DNA from: Candidatus Dadabacteria bacterium
GTDB taxonomy: Bacteria; Desulfobacterota_D; UBA1144; Nemesobacterales; UBA2774
Assembly: GCA_020027805.1 (NCBI GenBank)
Contig: JAHKKQ010000242.1
Coordinates: 1-5,591, forward strand
Direction: 5' to 3'
DNA length: 5,591 nt
Made by a program: the position numbers and the translations under genes. Below are positions 1-4,237 of this stretch, piece after piece; position 1 is the stretch's first letter; each line of letters opens with the position of its first letter. Below the pieces are notes generated by a model, which saw nothing but the letters and a program-made list of their open reading frames with translations, searched no databases and had not been told where the DNA came from.

Positions 1-478
1 TGAACGTGATCTTGAGATTGTAGGCCTCGCGGCCCTCGATTTTTTCCTTACCTATAAGCTCAACCTTTATACCCTTCGACTTGGGGTCGACGAGCGGGCC
101 GTCGAAGTCACAGGTTTCGATGAGGCTCGCCTTGTCGTCACCCTTGAGCACCTCAGGGGTGCTGCCCTCTGTGGTAGGGTTAAATTTCCACGCTTCCTTG
201 CCGTCGTATGACTGAATGAAGTATATGTGACCGAGGCTGAAGTCGATCCTGCACTTGTCAGGCCGCTTGTAGACAATCGCCATCTGGAACAGCTTGCCCA
301 TGGAATTCATTTTGCCCGTGTATTTGAGCGTCTTGACGTCGTTCCACCTGGCGGGCCCGCCTACAGTGGTGAAATATTTCGCCAGGATCTCGTCCACCTC
401 CTCATCTCCGCCTCCGTGGGAGGCTTTCTCAGGCTGATCCGGTTTTTCGGGGGCGGCTTTTTCGGATGGGGCCTGAAT
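1..478 (-). CDS. LolA-like periplasmic protein (COG2834-type), partial; 5' end irregular
   Basis: The reading frame is open from 478 to the window edge, so the C-terminus is missing. It encodes a Pro/Ala/Glu/Lys-rich linker (APSEKAAPEKPDQPEK) and then DEILAKYFTTVGG, RW, YKRPDKCR, QSYDGKEAW, GPLVD and EAYNLKITF. The complete gene at 1719-2600 has the same motif order, so the two are paralogues. The family is related to outer-membrane lipoprotein-sorting proteins with a LolA/LolB fold, which bind hydrophobic ligands in the periplasm. The start is the problem: a TAA at 479-481 precedes the linker in frame, and the codons upstream of it (ATG at 544) encode no hydrophobic signal peptide. None of the three frames upstream supplies one. 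A GTG at 395-397 has GGAG 8 nt upstream and could start a protein without a signal. Either the gene is a 5'-damaged paralogue or a cytoplasmic short form. Family assignment is firm; functionality is uncertain. Confidence 0.75.
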   Translation of the reverse strand, partial: MQAPSEKAAPEKPDQPEKASHGGGDEEVDEILAKYFTTVGGPARWNDVKTLKYTGKMNSMGKLFQMAIVYKRPDKCRIDFSLGHIYFIQSYDGKEAWKFNPTTEGSTPEVLKGDDKASLIETCDFDGPLVDPKSKGIKVELIGKEKIEGREAYNLKITF

Positions 479-511
479 TTAAAGGATTTTCTTGATTGAC
501 TGAGAATGATA

Positions 512-526
512 CGGATGCGGCATCCG
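512..526. repeat. Short palindrome between two minus-strand genes
   Basis: CGGATGC and GCATCCG form a perfect 7-bp inverted repeat around one central G. It lies in the 92-bp gap between the zinc-ribbon gene and the LolA-like paralogue. No T-tract follows on the minus strand, so it is a poor intrinsic terminator. It could be an operator or a REP-like element; the core GATGCGGC resembles that of enterobacterial REP sequences, which may be chance. Confidence 0.3.
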
Positions 527-570
527 GCGGGTTATTAGAGGCATAATGAAAAGCGCGAAATGTTAGATAG

Positions 571-1308
571 TTAGCCGCCGTATTTAAATATGATTATACG
601 GCAGGGCTCGCACCTGTATGCGTGCAGGGCGGGCCGTTTGATCCAGAACGCCGTACCCGGGAGCCCGGTGAACATCGTGGGGATGCCGATAGGGTCTTCC
701 CTGTCCCTCCAGGACACGCCTCCGACCGTGGGCATATAGCCTTCCGTCATGGGTGCGCCGCATTTGGGGCACTCGAGTCCGCCCGGGGGGATGCCGAGGT
801 CGGTCGTCATGGGGACGAGCTCGCCGGGGGGAGGTTTTCTGAACGACCTGTATATATAGAAAGCGAAACCCGCGGCCAGGAGGAGCAGGACCACGGCGAC
901 CGCGAGGAGCGAGAGGATGAGGTAGAGGTTGAGCTCTATGCCGTCGGGCAGCGTGCAATCGGACGGGTCCCCGGGGAGGTACGCGACGTTCAGGATGTCG
1001 CGTTTCGCGACGATGTCGTACGTGTACTTGGATACCCGGAGCGTGCAGACGCTCGTGATGTCGCCGGGCAGGCGCAGTGAGACCATAATGCGGTGGTCGT
1101 CGGAAGGGGACGTAATGTTGGACCTCACGAGGCGGCCGTCCTTTAGTATAGCTTTCATCGTGACTGCGGCTGACGTTTCGACCCCTTCGTCGCGAAGTTT
1201 TTTGTAGAAGAGGAGGTCTCCCGTATATCTGACGAGTATCCATCCGGCTACGGATGTGAGGAGTAAGAGGACCAGGACGGGTATGACTAGTTCGTTCTTG
1301 TTTTTCAT
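571..1308 (-). CDS. Two-TM membrane protein: DUF3592-like domain plus C-terminal zinc ribbon
   Basis: The 245-aa product starts at ATG 1308 with a GGAAGA purine stretch immediately upstream. A first membrane segment spans about residues 8-26. Residues 30-125 form an extracytoplasmic domain ending in VAYLPGDPSDCTL, which resembles the 'V.Y.PgdP' signature of DUF3592 proteins. A second membrane segment spans about 127-153. After a short linker, LECPKCGAPMTEGYMP (C180, C183) and YRCEPCRIIIFKYGG (C233, C236) make a split CxxC...CxxC ribbon with GxV(S)W between, much like the PF20097/DUF6487 putative zinc ribbon (recalled from memory). The ribbon should face the cytoplasm. C88 and C118 in the outer domain could form a disulfide. 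The gene lies between two LolA-like paralogues on the same strand, suggesting a cell-envelope role, but the molecular function is unknown. An AT-rich stretch with TATTAT (complement of 1380-1385) may be its -10 box, about 70 nt upstream. Confidence 0.85.
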   Translation of the reverse strand: MKNKNELVIPVLVLLLLTSVAGWILVRYTGDLLFYKKLRDEGVETSAAVTMKAILKDGRLVRSNITSPSDDHRIMVSLRLPGDITSVCTLRVSKYTYDIVAKRDILNVAYLPGDPSDCTLPDGIELNLYLILSLLAVAVVLLLLAAGFAFYIYRSFRKPPPGELVPMTTDLGIPPGGLECPKCGAPMTEGYMPTVGGVSWRDREDPIGIPTMFTGLPGTAFWIKRPALHAYRCEPCRIIIFKYGG

Positions 1309-1430
1309 TCTTCCGATGGTGATTCCGATTCTAAAACGAGCCGGTAGGGAGGGCGGACGCTAGCCGGGCGTATGGGTTAATAATACATCTGTTTTATGAT
1401 TAATTAAAAATGGGGGGAGGAGGATTGTTG

Positions 1431-1460
1431 TCATCCTTCGACAGGCTCAGGACGAACGGG
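1431..1460 (+). repeat. Dispersed repeat D, copy 1
   Basis: TCATCCTTCGACAGGCTCAG followed by GACGAACGGG. A second, longer copy with an internal hairpin is at 3011-3047. Sequences of this kind are common intergenic repeats in several bacterial phyla; their function is unknown. Confidence 0.5.
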
Positions 1461-1510
1461 TTAAAGACGAGATGCGGAAACAAGTTCAGCATGACGGAAT
1501 TATTCTAAGG

Positions 1511-1631
1511 TACGCCCCCACCCTAGCCCTCCCCCCTCCCGTGGAGGGGGAGGGAATTAAAAAAAAGGGCGAACGGGGTTGGCTTCGATTGTTGGCCGAG
1601 CAGAAGGGATTCGGGAGAATCGTATACGAGC
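1511..1631 (+). repeat. Dispersed repeat A, copy 1
   Basis: It begins with a CCCCCACCCTAGCCCTCC-type C-rich run. The C-rich and G-rich arms at 1527-1554 form an imperfect hairpin of about 12 bp around CGT. Then come AATTAA, AAAGGGCGAAC, GGGGTTGGCTTCG and a less conserved tail ending in ATCGTATACGAGC. The whole unit aligns with 2948-3104 except for a 37-bp insertion in that copy. It lies downstream of the 3' end of the LolA-like gene. Confidence 0.65.
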
Positions 1632-1718
1632 ACTGTATGTGTACCGAGGTATAATGGATTAAAAGCAAAATCCTTCCTAACCTATTTAGACTTTAACGAC
1701 ATACAGCCGGAAGTTAAT

Positions 1719-2600
1719 TTACTCGGTGCTGTTGTTGTCAGGGTGTCCGAATATATTTGTATTCAGGCGGCTTTTCCATGGATTATGAACAGTCGAGAAA
1801 TCAGCGTGGATCGACCTATTTCTCGCACGCTCGAAACAGTACTTGTTCGCATGCGCGTTCCCTTTTTTCTCAATCGCGAGTTTGAAGGGGACGAGGATGT
1901 TTCCCACCCTTTTGTATTCCTTGAACCTGGTCATCATGACTACCTCCTGCCCGCCGACAGTGTAGAAGCCGGTCGTTTTCACCGGCAGGAACGACGACGC
2001 GTCGAGTAAGTAATACTGGAAATTACCCGACGTGTATGTGACCTTGAGCTTGTAGGCGGCCTTCCCGTCGACGGTGTCCCTGCCTTCGAGCGTGACCTTG
2101 AGGTTCTTTTTCGCGTAGTCGATGAGGGGGCTCTCTATGCCGCACCTGTCGCGGAGGTAATCCGTGCGTTCGGCATCGAGTATTTCAGGCGCGATGCTTT
2201 CGGAGAGAGCGCTCTGCTGCCACGCGGTCTCGCCGTTATAGGACTGGACTACGAGCTTTCCGCCGATCGTGTACGAGACCCTGCACTTGTCCGGACGCAT
2301 GTACTCGGCTGTCGTTGTGATCTCCCTGTTCTGGGAGAGTATCGTGCCCTTTGTTGCGAGCGTGTTAATAGACTGCCATCTGCCGAGGCCGCCGATAGCG
2401 GCGTAGTATTTCCCGAGTATCTCGTCGAGCGTGAGGTCTTTCGCGGGCTCCGCGGCCGGGGCGGGATCGTCAGCGGGTTTTTCCGGGGCGCTCTCCGCGA
2501 CCAGGTACCCCTCCATATCCCGGGATATGGAGGGGAGGGGACAGTATAGCGCCGCCAGAAGCGCGGCTCCGATGATTGTTCTGATCAGGGATATGCTCAT
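1719..2600 (-). CDS. LolA-like / outer-membrane lipoprotein-sorting family protein (COG2834-type)
   Basis: The 293-aa product starts at ATG 2600 (MSISLIRTIIG), with a weak GAGAG ribosome binding site 7 nt upstream. An upstream in-frame TTG at 2618 would add six residues ahead of the signal peptide and is less likely. Residues 1-20 form a Sec signal peptide (R7, then TIIGAALLAALYC); the Cys is not in a good lipobox. Residues 36-56 are a Pro/Ala/Glu linker. From 57, LDEILGKYYAAIGG, RW, EYMRPDKCR, QSYNGETAW, SPLIDYAKK, AAYKLKVTY, YYLLDASSFLPVKTTG and ILVPFKLAIEKKG match the usual order of the family, expected to fold as a LolA-like half-barrel in the periplasm. C106 and C153 are shared with the 1-478 paralogue and could form a disulfide. 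The family's usual ending (ekIEVNvpiDdslF..P) is replaced after residue 257 by RARNRSIHADFSTVHNPWKSRL..., possibly a late frameshift. A 28-bp palindrome underlies codons 22-31. Confidence 0.85.
   Translation of the reverse strand: MSISLIRTIIGAALLAALYCPLPSISRDMEGYLVAESAPEKPADDPAPAAEPAKDLTLDEILGKYYAAIGGLGRWQSINTLATKGTILSQNREITTTAEYMRPDKCRVSYTIGGKLVVQSYNGETAWQQSALSESIAPEILDAERTDYLRDRCGIESPLIDYAKKNLKVTLEGRDTVDGKAAYKLKVTYTSGNFQYYLLDASSFLPVKTTGFYTVGGQEVVMMTRFKEYKRVGNILVPFKLAIEKKGNAHANKYCFERARNRSIHADFSTVHNPWKSRLNTNIFGHPDNNSTE
2508..2535. repeat. 28-bp perfect palindrome inside the signal-peptide region
   Basis: The left arm CCCCTCCATATCCC (2508-2521) is followed directly by its exact complement GGGATATGGAGGGG (2522-2535). 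It encodes about residues 22-31 (LPSISRDMEG), between the hydrophobic core and the Pro/Ala/Glu linker of the LolA-like protein. In the mRNA it would form a stable GC-rich hairpin about 65 nt after the start codon. The flanking bases are not complementary, so the symmetry ends sharply. Confidence 0.9.
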
Positions 2601-2624
2601 GTTCGGCTCTCGATGCAACGAAGA

Positions 2625-2652
2625 AGGATAATGGATGGAGAGGGAAATTCAA
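2625..2652 (-). promoter_or_regulatory. Candidate sigma-70 promoter for the LolA-like gene
   Basis: On the minus strand, TTGAAT (complement of 2647-2652) and TATCCT (complement of 2625-2630) are 16 bp apart. Each matches the consensus at four of six bases. The -10 box is 24 nt from the ATG at 2600, giving a short leader. It lies on the gene side of all the repeats. Confidence 0.4.
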
Positions 2653-2713
2653 AGGGGGAGGAATTACCGTGATACCCTGGCGATATTCGGAAGGACTAAA
2701 GAAAAGATAATGC

Positions 2714-2790
2714 AAAGGCAATATTATTTTCTTCTTTGTCTGGATACAAAGAAGCAAAAATCACACACGTAGTGTGGTTTCCGAAAAGAT
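2714..2790 (+). repeat. Structured repeat C, copy 1 (two hairpins)
   Basis: It begins with AAAGGC and an AT-rich run. Hairpin 1 is CTTCTTTGT / ACAAAGAAG around CTGGAT (2731-2754). A short CAAAAATCA linker follows, then hairpin 2, CACAC-GTA-GTGTG (2764-2776), and GGTTTCCGAAAAGA. Copy C3 keeps both stems with different bases, which indicates selection or descent acting on the paired structure. Confidence 0.65.
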
Positions 2791-2793
2791 TCT

Positions 2794-2901
2794 ACAGAAT
2801 TAGCTAAAAATCTCATGTACTCGCTAAATCTTCCAATTCTACCCCACCCCGTGGAAGATTCTTAACGCTCGTACAATCGATTTTCTTAACGCAAATTCTG
2901 T
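2794..2901. repeat. Imperfect 108-bp inverted-repeat element
   Basis: The ends ACAGAATT (2794-2801) and AATTCTGT (2894-2901) are exact complements. Just inside, AGCTAAAAATC and GATTTTCTTAACGC pair with small bulges. In the interior, AATCTTCCA and TGGAAGATT form a 9-bp hairpin around 16 nt including a C-rich run. It carries no coding frame. The shape resembles a small non-autonomous palindromic element, but no flanking target duplication is evident. The right end overlaps the core of repeat B. Confidence 0.45.
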
Positions 2902-2928
2902 AATGTCGGGAAGGAAAAGGCTTTCTGG
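2891..2928 (+). repeat. Degenerate copy of repeat B
   Basis: It has the 20-bp core GCAAATTCTGTAATGTCGGG, then AAGGAAAAGGCTTTCTGGATT, which aligns with the GGAAGACAAAGACTGGATT of the fuller copies. The second hairpin is lost. Confidence 0.55.
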
Positions 2929-2947
2929 ATTGATAGGAGTGAGAAGG

Positions 2948-3104
2948 TAAACCCCCCACCCTAACCCTCCCCCCTTCTCGGGGGTGAGGGAATTAAGATA
3001 AAGGGCGAACCCTTCGACTGCACACTTCGTGTGCGCTCAGGACAGGCGGGTTTGGCTTCGTTGCCGGTTTGAGCGGAAGAGTTGGTTAGAGATCGTATGC
3101 CAGC
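2948..3104 (+). repeat. Dispersed repeat A, copy 2, interrupted by repeat D
   Basis: It aligns with copy 1: a C-rich run, a hairpin of CCCTCCCCCC against GGGGGTGAGGG (2965-2990), AATTAA, AAAGGGCGAAC, then 37 inserted bases, then GGGTTTGGCTTCG and a tail ending in ATCGTATGCCAGC. Copy 1 has the same sequence without the insertion, so the join is visible on both sides. Confidence 0.65.
3011..3047 (+). repeat. Dispersed repeat D, copy 2, nested in repeat A
   Basis: CCTTCGAC, then a GCACAC-TTC-GTGTGC hairpin, then GCTCAGGACAGGC. Relative to copy D1 the centre is expanded by the hairpin. The hairpin is similar in form to hairpin 2 of repeat C. Confidence 0.55.
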
Positions 3105-3186
3105 GGGTGCTCACCCGCCGCAAATTCTGTAATGTCGGGGGAAGACAAAGACTGGATTCCCGATCGGTGTCGGGAATGACAAAGGG
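3103..3186 (+). repeat. Structured repeat B, copy 1
   Basis: It has a 7-bp hairpin GCGGGTG-CT-CACCCGC (3103-3118), the core GCAAATTCTGTAATGTCGGG, GGAAGACAAAGACTGG, then an 8-bp hairpin ATTCCCGA / TCGGGAAT around six bases (3156-3177). It lies just beyond the stop codon of the minus-strand 121-aa gene, so the second hairpin could also serve as its 3' end, although no T-tract follows. Confidence 0.65.
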
Positions 3187-3200
3187 ATAGGGGGCGGGAA

Positions 3201-3566
3201 TTATTTTTCCGTCTCGCGGAGTACGTCGTACGCGCGGTCGATGTGTATCTGCCAGGGGGAGAGCTCCGGATGCGCAGAGACGAGGCGCGCGAGCTCGCCG
3301 ATCTTGTCACGCCGCCCATGGTGGCTCCATATCTTCGCTCCGAGCTCGATCGCGGGAATCGTCGTGACGTCGAACTCCCCGGAGGACCGTTTTGTATTCT
3401 CGATGAGGGAGGGGATGAGGGGGAGGGAGAGGTCGCAGTATTTGACGACCATGAGGTTGTATCCGTTACGGACGTTCTCCGTGATCATATTCAGGTAGTA
3501 ATAATATTTATCGACGTCTCCGTCGAGGCGCGTTTCGTTTTTGCCGCCGGGTTTGGTGTCTGTCAT
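3201..3566 (-). CDS. Hypothetical 121-aa soluble protein
   Basis: It starts at ATG 3566 (MTDTKPGGKNETRL), with AGGA 9 nt upstream as ribosome binding site. The frame stays open further upstream to 3917, but that extension is Arg-rich and antisense to better coding sequence, so I exclude it. The product has no signal peptide and no membrane segment. After a polar N-terminus (1-18) come DKYYYYLNMITENVRNGYNLMVVKYCDLSLPLIPSLIENTKR, DVTTIPAIELGAKIWSHHGRRDKIGELARLVSAHPELSPWQIHIDRAYDVLRETEK, probably mostly helical. Codon use matches the other genes. I do not recognise the family and propose no function. It stands alone on its strand, bracketed by repeat B on its 3' side and a plus-strand remnant immediately behind its start. 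Confidence 0.7.
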   Translation of the reverse strand: MTDTKPGGKNETRLDGDVDKYYYYLNMITENVRNGYNLMVVKYCDLSLPLIPSLIENTKRSSGEFDVTTIPAIELGAKIWSHHGRRDKIGELARLVSAHPELSPWQIHIDRAYDVLRETEK

Positions 3567-3569
3567 CGG

Positions 3570-3812
3570 GGTTTCCTGCTTCTCCTGAAAAATACTTTCG
3601 CGCTCGGCGCGTGCGCGGCTCAGAACGAGTCGGCTCAGAAGGACGACGGGTTCGACATGAGCATATGCAACAATATTCCCGTCGGGATCGAGGCGTACGA
3701 AGCGATGGACCCGGCGAGCAAGCAGGACAAGATAAGCTGCGCCGACCTCGAGAGGTGCGCGTCGTATATGGGTAATGACACGCCTCCGAACGTGCCTTGC
3801 GAGGGGCCGTGA
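3570..3812 (+). pseudogene. 5'-truncated small lipoprotein-like coding remnant
   Basis: The plus frame reads TFALGACAAQNESAQKDDGF, DMSICNNIPVGIEAYEAMDP, ASKQDKISCADLERCASYMG, NDTPPNVPCEGP and stop at 3812. Amino-acid balance and GC-rich third positions match real genes here, while the antisense frame is Arg-rich. LGAC followed by a polar stretch looks like a lipobox and the start of a mature lipoprotein, with four further Cys and a faint EF-hand-like DPASKQDKISCADLE. There is no ATG or usable signal peptide upstream: the frame simply continues antisense into the 121-aa gene. An internal ATG at 3657 would give 51 aa, with AAGGA too far upstream. The likeliest reading is a gene that lost its first 15-20 codons at a rearrangement near 3585-3600; a short real gene from a CTG at 3573 or 3582, or from ATG 3657, cannot be excluded. 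Confidence 0.45.
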
Positions 3813-3888
3813 TGTGGTTGTTAGTCGGTTATTTGAGGGATTGCATCCAGCCTGATCTTGATTCAGGAAAGCAAAGATCAAACGAAGA

Positions 3889-3950
3889 TTATTTCTTCTT
3901 TCCTTTATGAAAAGCACACATAGTGTGTTTTATGAAAAGACAAAGGAAGG
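3889..3950 (+). repeat. Structured repeat C, copy 2 (internally deleted)
   Basis: TTCTTCTTTCCTTTATGAAAAG keeps only part of hairpin 1. The linker is missing, and hairpin 2, CACAC-ATA-GTGTG (3915-3927), follows directly, with TTTTATGAAAAGACAAAGG after it. The next copy begins immediately, with hairpin 2 recurring 88 nt later. Confidence 0.55.
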
Positions 3951-3952
3951 AG

Positions 3953-4029
3953 AAAGGCTGTTTTTTATCCTTCTTTTCCTTGATGAAAAGAAGCAGAAAT
4001 CACGCACATAGTGCGGTCTATGAAAAGAC
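3953..4029 (+). repeat. Structured repeat C, copy 3 (two hairpins)
   Basis: Hairpin 1 is CTTCTTTTC / GAAAAGAAG around CTTGAT (3970-3993). Hairpin 2 is CGCAC-ATA-GTGCG (4003-4015). Compared with copy C1, two adjacent pairs in stem 1 (GT/AC to TC/GA) and one in stem 2 (A-T to G-C) have changed on both arms, keeping pairing intact. Confidence 0.65.
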
Positions 4030-4063
4030 TGTACATATTTTGCCACTGAAAGATATTTAATGT

Positions 4064-4109
4064 ACACCCTCACCCTTCACCCTCTCCCCTCAAGGGAGAG
4101 GGAAATTAA
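4064..4109 (+). repeat. Dispersed repeat A, copy 3 (short)
   Basis: A C-rich run leads into a perfect 9-bp hairpin CCCTCTCCC / GGGAGAGGG around CTCAA (4080-4102), followed by AAATTAA. The AAAGGGCGAAC part and tail of the other copies are absent, and repeat B follows almost at once. Confidence 0.55.
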
Positions 4110-4112
4110 TGT

Positions 4113-4196
4113 GCGGGCGCTCAATCGCCGCAAATTCTGTAATGTCGGGAAAGACAAAGACTGGATTCTCGATCGTGTCGGGAATGACAATATTCC
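4113..4196 (+). repeat. Structured repeat B, copy 2
   Basis: GCGGGCGCTCAATCGCC, then the core GCAAATTCTGTAATGTCGGG, then AAAGACAAAGACTGG, then a hairpin ATTCTCGA / TCGGGAAT (4165-4185), where one C-G pair has become T-G, still pairable in RNA. It ends 41 nt before the MFS start codon. Confidence 0.65.
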
Positions 4197-4223
4197 GATC
4201 GGCGGTTAAGCTCTTGCGGCCGG

Positions 4224-4229
4224 AAGGAG
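4224..4229 (+). promoter_or_regulatory. Ribosome binding site that fixes the MFS start
   Basis: AAGGAG within GGAAGGAGC is 8 nt before ATG 4238. It decides this start over the in-frame GTG at 4109, whose extra 43 codons are repeat B sequence. Confidence 0.8.
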
Positions 4230-4237
4230 CTGCCGTA

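Larger units (their letters stand above)
1309..1718. other. 410-bp gene-free spacer with repeats
   Basis: This lies between the 3' end of the LolA-like gene and the start of the zinc-ribbon gene. It holds an AT-rich patch at about 1377-1410, a weak promoter candidate for the minus-strand gene, then repeat D1, a stretch containing AACAAGTTCAGCATGACGG (1478-1496) that looks like a further intergenic repeat, and repeat A1. Short open frames of 60 codons on both strands (1472-1668) translate the repeat itself and have no ribosome binding site worth noting, so I do not call them genes. Nothing is recognised in 1632-1718. Confidence 0.6.
2601..3200. other. 600-bp gene-free spacer, a chain of repeats
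   Basis: Reading left to right this spacer contains the candidate promoter, repeat C1, an imperfect inverted-repeat element (2794-2901), a degenerate B copy, repeat A2 with nested D2, and repeat B1. Short open frames here (for example 2470-2757 on the minus strand) run through repeat sequence or overlap the real gene out of frame, and are not called. Almost no sequence between 2714 and 3186 is free of a repeat. Confidence 0.6.
3813..4237. other. 425-bp gene-free spacer with repeats C, A and B
   Basis: After an unremarkable AT-leaning stretch with a TGATCTT / AAGATCA inverted repeat (3853-3880), this holds repeats C2 and C3 in tandem, an inverted repeat TGTACAT / ATGTACA (4030-4066), repeats A3 and B2, and then the leader of the MFS gene. 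A GTG at 4109 is in frame with the MFS gene, but the intervening codons are repeat B, so it is not the start. Confidence 0.6.

Noticed and set aside
622..1243. Long overlapping frames on both strands across the zinc-ribbon gene
   Set aside because: Arg/His/Pro- or Asp/Glu-rich shadows of the GC-rich real gene, with no domain sense.
1472..1668. 60-codon frames on both strands
   Set aside because: They translate repeat A and its hairpin; low complexity and no ribosome binding site.
2601..2618. TTG 2618 as start of the LolA-like protein
   Set aside because: It would put HREPN ahead of a normal signal peptide; ATG 2600 fits better.
3567..3917. Upstream extension of the 121-aa minus-strand gene to 238 aa
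   Set aside because: The added residues are Arg-rich and antisense to a better coded plus frame; a good start with a ribosome binding site exists at 3566.
2714..4029. A CRISPR array, suggested by recurring short palindromes
   Set aside because: Repeats are not evenly spaced, vary in length and belong to several families; there are no unique spacers and no cas genes.
4109..4237. 43-codon N-terminal extension of the MFS protein from GTG 4109
   Set aside because: It translates repeat B, which is also present where no gene follows, and the strong AAGGAG site belongs to ATG 4238.
2601..4237. A full insertion sequence or integron
   Set aside because: No transposase or integrase frame is present; only short non-coding repeats.
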